From positions 1 to 9,886 of the forward strand of contig CAAFJY010000065.1 of assembly GCA_900763355.1 (NCBI GenBank): 9,886 bases of DNA, given 5' to 3'. Origin of the DNA: Clostridia bacterium. GTDB lineage: Bacteria > Bacillota > Clostridia > Oscillospirales > Butyricicoccaceae. Below, one piece after another: positions 1-6,671 of this stretch (positions are counted from its first letter, which is position 1; every line of letters begins with the position of its first letter). The position numbers and the translations under genes were made by a program. The notes under the pieces were generated by a model. It was not told the DNA's origin and searched no databases. It worked only from the letters and a program-made list of their open reading frames with translations.

Positions 1-52
1 AATTAAAGCTGGAAAATACCATAATACAGCGTCCTGTTCGTTCTTTTTTGTG

Positions 53-91
53 AAAAACGGTGTTCCGGGCGGCAAATCGCCCGGAACACCG
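53..91 (-). terminator. Rho-independent terminator of nadE
   Basis: A perfect 14-bp inverted repeat (CGGTGTTCCGGGCG at 58-71 and its complement at 78-91) encloses a 6-base loop. Read on the minus strand the stem is followed at once by five T residues (57-53). It starts 10 bases past the nadE stop codon, so it is the expected end of the nadE transcript. Confidence 0.93.
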
Positions 92-101
92 GAAAATGCG
101 G

Positions 102-2015
102 TCAGAGGGTCTCCAGCTCCCGGTCCCAGGCGGTGCGCCAGCTGTCCGAGGGCATCCGCCACGCGCTCCGGGGCGACAGGCTCAGGGGGCCCACCATGGG
201 CCCGTCGGGCATGCAGGAGCGCTTGTACTGCTGGGTGAAGAAGCGCTGGCAGCAGCGCTTGAGCCAGTGGGCGATGGTCTTTTCGTCATAGTCGCCGCGG
301 AAGGCCCGGCAGGCCATGCGATAGATCTTCCCGGGGGTGAAGCCATAGCGCAGGAGATAGTAGAGGAAGAAATCGTGGAGCTCATAGGGCCCTACCAGAT
401 CCTCGGTCTTCTGGGAGATCTTCCCGTCGTCGGCGGGGAGGAGCTCGGGAGAGACCGGGGTGTCCAGAATATCCCGGAGGATGCCGCCCAGGGCAGCGTT
501 CCCGCAGGTGTCCGCATACCAGCCCACGATCTGGCGGATCTGGGTCTTGGGGATGCCGGCGTTGACGCCGTACATGCTCATGTGGTCGCCGTTATAGGTG
601 GCCCAGCCCAAGGCCAGCTCGCTGAAGTCGCCGGTGCCCACCACGATGCCGCCCAGGTCATTGGCCAGATCCATGAGGACCTGGGTGCGCTCCCGGGCCT
701 GGGCATTTTCAAAGGTGACGTTGTGGTCGGCGGGGTCGTGACCGATGTCGGAAAAATGCTGCTGCACCGCCTCCCCAATGGGGATGCACCGCATGGGGAT
801 GCCCAGCTCCCGGCAGAGGAGCTCGGCGTTGCTGCGGGTGCGGCTGGTGGTTCCGAAGCAGGGCATGGTGACGGCGGCCACCCCGGCGGGATCCTGGCCC
901 AGAAGCTCCATGGCCTTGTGGCAGACCAAAAGGGTGAGGGTGGAATCCAGCCCGCCGGAAACGCCCACCACGGCGGCCCTGGAATGGATGTGCTCCAGCC
1001 GGTGGGCCAGGGCGTGGCTCTGCATGAGGAAGATGTGGCGGCATTCCTCCGCACGATTGGCAGGGTCCGCGGGGAGATAGGGATCCTTCTCGATCTCCCG
1101 GGTGAGGGCCGTCTCGGTCTGCTCCATAGAGAAGCTCACGCAGTCGCAGCGGGGGACGCCGGTCTGGGCGGGGTAGGTGGTCAGCTTCTGCCGCAGGGCG
1201 GTCAGGCGCTGGACGTCGATGTCGGTGACCAGAAGCCCGGTCTCGAAGGGGGCCTTTTCCGCGAGAATTTCCCCGTTTTCACAGATGAGCTGCTGGCCGG
1301 AAAAGATCTGGTCCCCGGTGCTCTCCTGGGGTCCCGCCACCGAGAGGATGTAGCCGCAGCGCAGCTTCTGGCTCTGGGAGACGGCCAGCAGCCGATGCTC
1401 CTGCACCCGGCCGATGCCGTCGTGGCTGGCGCACAGGTTGCCGATGATGGCCGCCCCTTCCCGGCACATCTCCGCCGCGGGGGAAACGGGGACCCAGAGA
1501 TCCTCGCAGATCTCCAGCCCCACGGTGAAGTCGGGACTTTCCTCGCAGGCAAAGCGCTGTCCGGGGCCAAAGGGGACATATTCCCCGCCAAAGCGGATGT
1601 AGGTGATCCCCTCCGGGGCGGGCTGGAAGATGCGGGTCTCGTAAAACTCCTCATAATTGCACAGGTTGACCTTGGGCACCACACCCAGGATATCCCCCTT
1701 GTACAGCATGACGGCGCAGTTGAACAGCTTGCCCAGATGCCGCACGGGCATCCCCACCGCCAGGAGGAGCTCCAGCTCCGCGGTCTCCTGCCGCAGGGCG
1801 GTGAGGGCTTCCTCGGCGCTGTCCAGCAGGGTTTTCTGGAAAAACAGATCGGCGCAGGTATAGCCGGTGAGAGAGAGCTCCGGCGTCACCAGCAGCTTTG
1901 CGCCCCGGGCCGCCGCCTCCCGGGCGAGGGATGCGATCTGTTCCCCATTGTACCGGCAGTCCGCCAGGTGCAGCGCCGGGGCCGCCGACGCGACCTTGAT
2001 CCAACCATCTTTCAT
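102..2015 (-). CDS. nadE: Glutamine-dependent NAD+ synthase
   Basis: Cytosolic enzyme of the last step of NAD biosynthesis: deamido-NAD + ATP + glutamine gives NAD+. At 637 aa it has the usual length of the two-domain form. The N-terminal nitrilase-type glutaminase (about 1-275) shows a likely catalytic triad: Glu46 in TPELSLTGY, Lys115 in PKVNL and Cys170 in LEICEDLW. The C-terminal synthetase domain (about 320-600) has the ATP-binding loop SGGLDS at 353-358 and the motif GTGDFSELALGW at 460-471. The ending with PRSAWRMPSD is also typical. The frame stays open upstream to 2102, but I chose the ATG at 2015. It lies behind AAAGGAGA and matches the family N-terminus, while the upstream extension overlaps the promoter. 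It is transcribed alone and divergently from the radical SAM gene. Family knowledge supports the function strongly; ammonia-only NadE is excluded by the glutaminase domain. Confidence 0.97.
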   Translation of the reverse strand: MKDGWIKVASAAPALHLADCRYNGEQIASLAREAAARGAKLLVTPELSLTGYTCADLFFQKTLLDSAEEALTALRQETAELELLLAVGMPVRHLGKLFNCAVMLYKGDILGVVPKVNLCNYEEFYETRIFQPAPEGITYIRFGGEYVPFGPGQRFACEESPDFTVGLEICEDLWVPVSPAAEMCREGAAIIGNLCASHDGIGRVQEHRLLAVSQSQKLRCGYILSVAGPQESTGDQIFSGQQLICENGEILAEKAPFETGLLVTDIDVQRLTALRQKLTTYPAQTGVPRCDCVSFSMEQTETALTREIEKDPYLPADPANRAEECRHIFLMQSHALAHRLEHIHSRAAVVGVSGGLDSTLTLLVCHKAMELLGQDPAGVAAVTMPCFGTTSRTRSNAELLCRELGIPMRCIPIGEAVQQHFSDIGHDPADHNVTFENAQARERTQVLMDLANDLGGIVVGTGDFSELALGWATYNGDHMSMYGVNAGIPKTQIRQIVGWYADTCGNAALGGILRDILDTPVSPELLPADDGKISQKTEDLVGPYELHDFFLYYLLRYGFTPGKIYRMACRAFRGDYDEKTIAHWLKRCCQRFFTQQYKRSCMPDGPMVGPLSLSPRSAWRMPSDSWRTAWDRELETL

Positions 2016-2049
2016 AAAAGGGGTCTCCTTTGCCATACGAATTCCAGAT

Positions 2050-2069
2050 GCCCGTTTCCGCGAACAGGC
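2050..2069 (-). other. Short hairpin in the nadE leader
   Basis: On the minus strand GCCTGTT (2069-2063) can pair with AACGGGC (2056-2050), a 7-bp stem with one G-U pair and a 6-base loop. It lies between the promoter and the nadE start, in a leader of roughly 60 bases. No T run follows and no riboswitch fold is recognised, so a regulatory role is only a possibility. Confidence 0.3.
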
Positions 2070-2081
2070 ATCAATAGAAAC

Positions 2082-2109
2082 ATTATAACCTTTTTCCGTC
2101 AAAAGGCAA
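2082..2109 (-). promoter_or_regulatory. Predicted SigA-type promoter of nadE
   Basis: Read on the minus strand, TTGCCT (2109-2104) and a consensus TATAAT (2087-2082) are 16 bases apart. A TTGACG also lies in the spacer but is only 9 bases from the -10 box, too close to act with it. The expected start is near 2075, giving a leader of about 60 bases. Confidence 0.7.
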
Positions 2110-2137
2110 GAAAATCATAGCTCTTTTGCCCCAGGTG

Positions 2138-2146
2138 TGGTAAAAT
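2138..2146 (+). promoter_or_regulatory. Extended -10 promoter of the radical SAM gene
   Basis: TGG directly precedes TAAAAT (2141-2146), an extended -10 arrangement. I see no good -35 box 16-18 bases upstream. Transcription would start around 2153, giving a very short leader just before the ribosome binding site GAGGTGA (2156-2162). Confidence 0.5.
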
Positions 2147-2166
2147 GAGCCCAGAGAGGTGAGCGC

Positions 2167-3057
2167 ATGGAACCCTGTACCCTTTGCCCCCGCATGTGCG
2201 GCGCGGACCGGAGCCAAAGCACCGGCTACTGCGGCCAGAGCTGGGACATCCGGGCCGCCCGGGCGGCCAAGCATCTGTGGGAGGAGCCCTGCATCAGCGG
2301 CACCCGGGGGTCGGGGACGGTGTTTTTCTCCGGCTGCACCCTGGGGTGCATTTTCTGCCAGAACCGGGAGATCAGCGCCGGCGGCTTCGGCAAGGTCATC
2401 ACCCCCCAGCGCCTGGCGGACATCTTCCGGAAGCTGGAGGGGCAGGGGGTCCACAACCTCAATCTCGTCACCCCCACCCACTTCACCCCGGGCATATTGC
2501 AGGCCCTGGATCTGGCGAAGCCCACCATCCCCGTGGTCCTCAACTGCGGGGGCTATGAGCGGGTAGAGACGCTCCGGCGCTGGGAGGGGTATGTGCAGAT
2601 CTATCTCCCCGACCTGAAATACTGCGGCAGCGCCCTGGGCGCCCGCTATTCCGCCGCCGGGGACTATTTTTCCGCCGCTTCCCGGGCCATTTTGGAGATG
2701 CACCGGCAGCAGCCGGAGCTGGTGTGGGAGGGAGACCTGCTCAAACGGGGTCTTATCGTCCGGCATCTGGTGCTCCCGGGCCAGTGGCGGGACTCTGTAA
2801 AGCTGCTGGACTTTCTGGCGGAAAGTCTCCCGCGGGAGAGCTTTCTCCTCAGTCTCATGAGCCAATACACCCCCACCCCCGCCTGCAAAGCCTTCCCGGA
2901 GATCGACCGGCGGCTCACCACCTATGAATACAACAAGGTGGCCGAGCACGCCCTGGAGCTGGGTCTCCGGGGCTATGGCCAGGACCGCAGGTCCGCCCGG
3001 GAGGAATACACGCCCCCCTTTGACCTGGAGGGCATCGAACCCCGAAAAAATCCATAA
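2167..3057 (+). CDS. PflX-like radical SAM protein
   Basis: A 296-aa cytosolic iron-sulfur protein related to pyruvate formate-lyase activating enzyme, of the PflX type (COG1313). Radical SAM enzymes cleave S-adenosylmethionine to start radical chemistry; the substrate of this subfamily is not established. The cluster-binding motif is SGCTLGCIFCQN, with Cys57, Cys61 and Cys64 in CxxxCxxC spacing. An N-terminal cysteine group (Cys4, Cys7, Cys11, Cys22, as CTLCPRMCG and GYCG) is typical of this subfamily and could bind a second metal centre. A LPDLKY segment near 147-152 is also shared by the family. GAGGTGA before the ATG at 2167 supports the start. No pyruvate formate-lyase or other glycyl radical enzyme is visible, so the partner is unknown. 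The dipeptidase gene follows after 58 bases with no terminator, so co-transcription is likely. Confidence 0.88.
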   Translation: MEPCTLCPRMCGADRSQSTGYCGQSWDIRAARAAKHLWEEPCISGTRGSGTVFFSGCTLGCIFCQNREISAGGFGKVITPQRLADIFRKLEGQGVHNLNLVTPTHFTPGILQALDLAKPTIPVVLNCGGYERVETLRRWEGYVQIYLPDLKYCGSALGARYSAAGDYFSAASRAILEMHRQQPELVWEGDLLKRGLIVRHLVLPGQWRDSVKLLDFLAESLPRESFLLSLMSQYTPTPACKAFPEIDRRLTTYEYNKVAEHALELGLRGYGQDRRSAREEYTPPFDLEGIEPRKNP

Positions 3058-3115
3058 AAACCCGTAAAATTGGAATAAAACACCCAAAAATCATCGAAAA
3101 CAGGAGGAACCGCCC

Positions 3116-4519
3116 ATGTACAGAGAACAGATCGAAGCCTATTTTGCCGACAAGCAGGAGGAGATCCTGGCGGATATCTGCCGTCTCATCCGCATCAAGA
3201 GCGAGCGGGGCGAGCCCCGGGAGGGGATGCCCTTTGGCGAAGGACCCTATGCCGCCCTGAAGGAAGGGGAGGCCATGCTCCGGGAAAAGGGCTTTGAACC
3301 CAAAAACTTTGATAACTATGTCATTTCCGCCGAGCTCAACGACAAGCCCGCCTATCTGGGCATCCTGGCCCACCTGGACGTGGTGAGCGAGGGCAGCGGC
3401 TGGACCTTCCCCCCCTATGAGGGGACGGTGAAGGACGGCCGGCTCTATGGCCGCGGCTCGGCCGACGACAAGGGCCCCGCCGTGGTGGCCCTCTGGGCCA
3501 TGAAGGCCGCCCGGGAGATCGAGCCCAACCTGTCCCGGGGAGCCCGGCTCATCCTGGGCAGCGCCGAGGAGACCGGCAGCGAGGATCTGGAGCACTATCT
3601 CCCCCTGGAGCCCGCGCCCCCGGTGAGCTTTTCTCCCGACGCGGAATATCCCGTCATCAACATTGAAAAGGGCGGTCACCGCCCCATCTTCGGCGCCGAT
3701 TGGGCCGAGGATCCCGCTCTGCCCCGGGTGACCGAGATCCACGGCGGCAGCACCGTCAACATCGTCCCCCTGGAGAGCGACGCCTGGGTGGAGGGCCTGG
3801 CTCTGGAGACCATCCTGGAGCACTGCGCCCGGGAGAGCAAAAAGACCGGCGTCCAGTTCGGCGCGGTGGAGGAGGGCGGCCTCATCCACATCCATGCCCT
3901 GGGCGAGAGCGCTCATGCCGCCTCCCCAGAGGGTGGGAAAAACGCCCAGACCGCCCTTTTGGCCCTGCTGGCAAGCCTGCCCCTGGCCCCCTCTGCCGGG
4001 CAGAAGGCCATCTGCGACCTGAGCCGCCTGTTCCCCTATGGGGACAACCACGGGACGGCCCTGGGGGTGGACCAGGAGGACGCCATCTCCGGCCGCCTGA
4101 CCCTGGTGTTCAGCAAGCTGACCTTTACCAAGGCCGGCTTCGAGGGACAGTACGACAGCCGCTGCCCCATCTGCGCCACCAACGACAATATGCGGGCCGT
4201 TTCCGAGAAAAATCTCAACGCCTGCGGCTTCACCTTCCGGAAAAAGCCCGATATGTACGCGCCCCACCACACCCCCGCCGAGTCCGACCTGTGCCAGACC
4301 CTCCTGCGCACCTATGAGGACTATACCGGGCAAAAGGGCGAGTGCGTGGCCATCGGCGGCGGCACCTATGTCCACGACATCGAGGGCGGCGTGGCCTTTG
4401 GCTGCGCCATGCCCGGCACCGACAACCGGATGCACGGGGCCGACGAGTTCGCCGTCATCGACGAGCTCATGGTCAGCGCCAAGATGTTCACCCAGGTCAT
4501 CCTGGATCTGTGCAAATAA
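3116..4519 (+). CDS. PepV-like M20 dinuclear-zinc dipeptidase
   Basis: A 467-aa cytosolic metallopeptidase of the M20 PepV/Sapep group, which cleaves dipeptides; its length matches PepV (about 470 aa). Expected active-site residues are present in order: His86 and Asp88 in AHLDVV, bridging Asp117 in GRGSADDKG, general base Glu151 and metal ligand Glu152 in SAEETGSED, Asp175 in SFSPDAEYP, and His440 in NRMHGADEF. His267 in ESAHAASPEGG corresponds to the conserved His of the lid domain. The start at 3116 has AGGAGG 8 bases upstream. It follows the radical SAM gene closely and ends at a strong hairpin. Substrate range cannot be read from the sequence; family annotations also use the name Xaa-His dipeptidase. 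Confidence 0.93.
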   Translation: MYREQIEAYFADKQEEILADICRLIRIKSERGEPREGMPFGEGPYAALKEGEAMLREKGFEPKNFDNYVISAELNDKPAYLGILAHLDVVSEGSGWTFPPYEGTVKDGRLYGRGSADDKGPAVVALWAMKAAREIEPNLSRGARLILGSAEETGSEDLEHYLPLEPAPPVSFSPDAEYPVINIEKGGHRPIFGADWAEDPALPRVTEIHGGSTVNIVPLESDAWVEGLALETILEHCARESKKTGVQFGAVEEGGLIHIHALGESAHAASPEGGKNAQTALLALLASLPLAPSAGQKAICDLSRLFPYGDNHGTALGVDQEDAISGRLTLVFSKLTFTKAGFEGQYDSRCPICATNDNMRAVSEKNLNACGFTFRKKPDMYAPHHTPAESDLCQTLLRTYEDYTGQKGECVAIGGGTYVHDIEGGVAFGCAMPGTDNRMHGADEFAVIDELMVSAKMFTQVILDLCK

Positions 4520-4534
4520 GGAAAAGTGCCCCCC

Positions 4535-4570
4535 AAACCCCCGGCGCGAAAGCTCGCGCCGGGGGTTTCT
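4535..4570 (+). terminator. Terminator after the dipeptidase gene
   Basis: A perfect 14-bp stem (AAACCCCCGGCGCG at 4535-4548, complement at 4555-4568) with a 6-base loop starts 15 bases after the stop codon. The T run is short (TTTCT), so termination may be incomplete and allow read-through into the next gene. Confidence 0.8.
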
Positions 4571-4657
4571 ATCCAATGTTTTTCCACAGTCACTCCCGGG
4601 GATACAAGCTGTTCTTTCCCGGGCGGGACAGGCATAGGTATAGACCGGGTGATGAAC

Positions 4658-5245
4658 ATGAAACAGCACAAACGCGCGCGTTCCCGGCAGGACGAGCCGC
4701 CCCGGGACCGGCGGTGGCTCCTTTTGGCGGCGGCATTTCTCCCCGGAGCGGCGGCAGGGAGCCTGGCCTGCGCCCGGTGGGAGGGACTTTTGACCCGGAT
4801 CCAGGCATGGAACGGTCAGCTGCGCCTGTGGCCCCAGCTGTGGCCGGAGCTGGCGCTGCTGGGAGTCCTCGTCCTCCTGGGGACGGTGGGAAAACACGGC
4901 GGGACGGTCCTGCTGGCCACTGCTGTCAAGGGCTTTGGCTTGTCGGCCCGGATGACGGCCCTCTGCGCCGGGGGAGGGCGGGAAGCCCTCCTTGCCGGGG
5001 CCTGCGGCCAGCTGATGCCGGAGGTGCTGCGGCTGGGGGCGGTCTTTCTCCTGGCGCGGCAGAGCCTGACTCTCTGCGTCCGGCGGCAGGAGCTTTGTCC
5101 CGGGCGGGGGAGAGGGATGCTGCCCGACGGGGCCTTTTGGCTGACGGCGGGGGTGTGCGCCCTCCTCCTGCTGGGGGCGGCAGGCATGGCGGCCGCCTGG
5201 AGTCCGGGGATCGAGACCTGGGCCCAGGCCATCCTGCCCCAATAA
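4658..5245 (+). CDS. SpoIIM-like multi-pass membrane protein
   Basis: A 195-aa membrane protein with about five hydrophobic segments (roughly 20-38, 64-79, 81-100, 122-134, 159-180) after a very basic N-terminus (KQHKRARSR). The number of segments, the size and the stretch KGFGLSARMTAL followed by GQLMPEVLRLGAVFLLA resemble the SpoIIM/DUF95 family. In sporulating Firmicutes SpoIIM is part of the SpoIIDMP complex that remodels septal peptidoglycan during engulfment. Resemblance is by pattern only. The frame extends upstream to 4526 but that part is encoded by the preceding terminator, so I reject it. The ATG at 4658 has GGGTG 6 bases upstream; the ATG at 4652 is the alternative. I found no convincing promoter upstream, including a sporulation-type one. 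It could instead be an unrelated small membrane protein. Confidence 0.55.
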   Translation: MKQHKRARSRQDEPPRDRRWLLLAAAFLPGAAAGSLACARWEGLLTRIQAWNGQLRLWPQLWPELALLGVLVLLGTVGKHGGTVLLATAVKGFGLSARMTALCAGGGREALLAGACGQLMPEVLRLGAVFLLARQSLTLCVRRQELCPGRGRGMLPDGAFWLTAGVCALLLLGAAGMAAAWSPGIETWAQAILPQ

Positions 5246-5251
5246 CAAAGC

Positions 5252-5279
5252 AGCGCCCGGGACGGCCGTCCCGGGCGCT
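5252..5279. repeat. 28-bp perfect palindrome, copy A
   Basis: AGCGCCCGGGACGG is followed directly by its exact reverse complement, giving a 28-bp perfect palindrome 6 bases after the stop of the SpoIIM-like gene. A second copy with one changed base lies at 5463-5490. It may act as a transcription-stopping hairpin for the upstream gene, although only TT follows before other bases. Confidence 0.9.
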
Positions 5280-5290
5280 TCAACTTTTCG

Positions 5291-5318
5291 AAAAAGGCTG
5301 CGGTTCCGCAGCCTTTTT
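5291..5318 (+). terminator. Bidirectional intrinsic terminator
   Basis: AAAAAGGCTGCGG (5291-5303) and CCGCAGCCTTTTT (5306-5318) form a stem with five A on one side and five T on the other. It can therefore terminate transcription in both directions. It ends the plus-strand SpoIIM-like transcript and backs up termination of the minus-strand DUF4364/DUF3048 operon. Confidence 0.88.
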
Positions 5319-5327
5319 CCTATGAAA

Positions 5328-5360
5328 TGTTTTTTCGCGGACATGCACCGAGAAAAAACA
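5328..5360. repeat. Imperfect hairpin in convergent spacer
   Basis: A 13-base arm at 5328-5340 pairs with 5348-5360 with one mismatch, around a 7-base loop. The arms carry six T and six A respectively, so on either strand it looks like a weak terminator-like or folded RNA element. Confidence 0.6.
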
Positions 5361-5368
5361 CCTTAACC

Positions 5369-5394
5369 CGTCGATTTTTCGCAAAAAATCGGCG
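5369..5394. repeat. 11-bp hairpin in convergent spacer
   Basis: CGTCGATTTTT (5369-5379) pairs with AAAAATCGGCG (5384-5394) with one G-U pair and a CGCA loop. No gene covers it. It is one of several stem-loops packed into this spacer. Confidence 0.65.
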
Positions 5395-5419
5395 AAACCG
5401 GCCCGCAGGCTGGAGCTTT

Positions 5420-5458
5420 ACTGTCGAGCAAAACCCAGCGAAGCGGTTTTGCGACAGT
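5420..5458. repeat. Long hairpin with GCGAAGC tip
   Basis: ACTGTCG (5420-5426) pairs with CGACAGT (5452-5458). After a 2-base bulge CAAAACC (5429-5435) pairs with GGTTTTG (5445-5451), and the apex is GCGAAGC (5438-5444), a very stable mini-hairpin sequence. No T run follows on either strand, so it is not an ordinary terminator. Confidence 0.7.
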
Positions 5459-5462
5459 CTCA

Positions 5463-5490
5463 AGCGCCCGGGACGGCCGTCCCTGGCGCT
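5463..5490. repeat. 28-bp palindrome, copy B (one mismatch)
   Basis: Identical to the palindrome at 5252-5279 except for one base (T at 5484 in place of G). It lies 16 bases past the stop codon of the DUF3048 gene, in mirror position to copy A, which follows the convergent SpoIIM-like gene. Both copies may be terminators of the two converging transcripts. Confidence 0.88.
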
Positions 5491-5506
5491 TTGCTGTTTT
5501 GAAAAA

Positions 5507-6658
5507 TTATTCGATGACCACGCTGGCGCTCTCGGTGACCACCGAGACAAAGGTCTTGCCCCGGGCGACCACCAGGTCGTTGCCCTGGGCGTCAAAATAG
5601 CGGATCTCGCTGTTATAGCTGTCCTTTTTCCAGGTGATGGGGACATATTTCCCGCCGCAGAAATAATAGCCGTCGCCGCTGCCGGTGGTGGTCACGTCCA
5701 CCAGGTGGAGGTCGCTTTTCACGTCCACCGTCTTCATCCGCAGGACCAGGACGTTTTCCGTGGCGATCTGGGTGTTGAGCCAGCCGTCCATCTGGGCTTC
5801 GCCGTATTCAAAGCGGAGATATTTCCCGCTTTCGGTGTCGTATTCGAACCAGGGCTTGTGCCGCTCACTGAAGGTGAGGGTGATCTTGTTGGCCGCCTCA
5901 CCCCCCACCGCCGCGTTTTCCGAAAGGCGCTCGCTGAAGGTGAAGGCCGAGGGATGGGTGCTCTGGCTCAGGTCATAGCCCTGGCTCTCCAGCTTTTCCA
6001 TGGCCGCGGCCAGGTATTCCCCGGTGGTATAGACCGAGTGTTCCAGGCCCATCTGCTTTTTCCGGTCGGGGTCCCGGAAAAAGACGGTGCCCTCCCAATT
6101 GCCCTTGATGCCGTCGATGTGGATGAGATCCTTGCGCTTGGCGATCTGCTCATAGGCCGGTTCGCTGCCGCCGAAGTGGATGTACACCGCCCCATAGCTC
6201 TGGGCGATGTCCATATAATAAGGACGGGCCGAGCGGATGCTGGCCAGCTTTTCGATCTTGGAATAGTCCTGGAAGATGGCCAGGAGCCGGGTGATGCGCC
6301 CCTCGGCCAGCATTTCATAGATGATATCGGCCTGGGAGATGCCCCACTGGGGGAGACTGGTGCTGATGTTGTTGATCATCACCGCCGCGGGCCGGTGGGC
6401 GAGGGCTGCGTCGGAGATGCCGTCGCACTGCCCCGTGAGGGGGTTGACGTTCCCCTCGGCCACAAAGAGATCGGGGTCGGGCTCCGGCTCGGGCTGGGGG
6501 TCGGGCTCGGCGGGGAGGTCGGGCTCCACCACAGGGTCCTGGAGCTCGTCAGGGGTATCGGGCTCGGTCTTTCCGCACCCGGCCAGAAGCAGGAGCAGAG
6601 AGCAAAGGATGAGCGCCAGGGCCATTCCCCGGCGGAAAAAGCGGTCGTTCACAGTCAT
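5507..6658 (-). CDS. DUF3048 (YerB-like) lipoprotein
   Basis: A 383-aa predicted lipoprotein. A hydrophobic signal (about 11-27) ends in the lipobox LAGC with Cys28 as the lipidation site. A Pro/Glu/Asp-rich linker follows (31-63). The DUF3048 N-terminal domain begins at NPLTG (72-76) and continues with HRPAAVMINN (88-97), ADIIYEMLAEG and SIRSARPYY (140-148), all hallmark segments of the family. The C-terminal part (about 235-383) fits the second DUF3048 domain. The biochemical role of the family is unknown; it should sit on the outer face of the cell membrane. The ATG at 6658 lies only 3 bases after GGAGG (6666-6662). An in-frame GTG at 6652 gives 9-base spacing and is a real alternative. 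It is the second gene of an operon, 13 bases after the DUF4364 gene. Confidence 0.9.
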   Translation of the reverse strand: MTVNDRFFRRGMALALILCSLLLLLAGCGKTEPDTPDELQDPVVEPDLPAEPDPQPEPEPDPDLFVAEGNVNPLTGQCDGISDAALAHRPAAVMINNISTSLPQWGISQADIIYEMLAEGRITRLLAIFQDYSKIEKLASIRSARPYYMDIAQSYGAVYIHFGGSEPAYEQIAKRKDLIHIDGIKGNWEGTVFFRDPDRKKQMGLEHSVYTTGEYLAAAMEKLESQGYDLSQSTHPSAFTFSERLSENAAVGGEAANKITLTFSERHKPWFEYDTESGKYLRFEYGEAQMDGWLNTQIATENVLVLRMKTVDVKSDLHLVDVTTTGSGDGYYFCGGKYVPITWKKDSYNSEIRYFDAQGNDLVVARGKTFVSVVTESASVVIE

Positions 6659-6671
6659 TATCCTCCGAAAA

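Noticed and set aside
1..52. Promoter or gene end at the left edge
   Set aside because: AT-rich bases with TATTAT-like and CATAAT-like boxes occur, but no matching -35 sequence is seen on either strand and no frame is convincing in 52 bases.
60..2120. Long plus-strand open frame of 686 codons opposite nadE
   Set aside because: It is the mirror of a gene with all nadE active-site motifs. Its protein is low-complexity Gly/Ala/Val-rich, as expected from the antisense of a GC-rich gene, and it runs through the nadE terminator.
4633..4646. CATAGGTATAGA as a sporulation-sigma or SigA -10 box for the SpoIIM-like gene
   Set aside because: No matching -35 sequence lies at the right distance, and a start from the TATAGA would leave almost no leader before the ribosome binding site.
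4526..4657. Upstream extension of the SpoIIM-like gene to the ATG at 4526
   Set aside because: This stretch is the terminator hairpin of the dipeptidase gene and encodes a non-family N-terminus. The ATG at 4658 has a better ribosome binding site.
2915..5344. Minus-strand open frame of 809 codons
   Set aside because: It crosses three well-supported plus-strand genes and two terminators, and its translation shows no domain. High GC at third codon positions removes stops from the opposite strand.
5252..5490. CRISPR array
   Set aside because: There are only two copies of the repeat, 211 bases apart, both palindromic and placed at gene ends; no spacer series and no cas genes.
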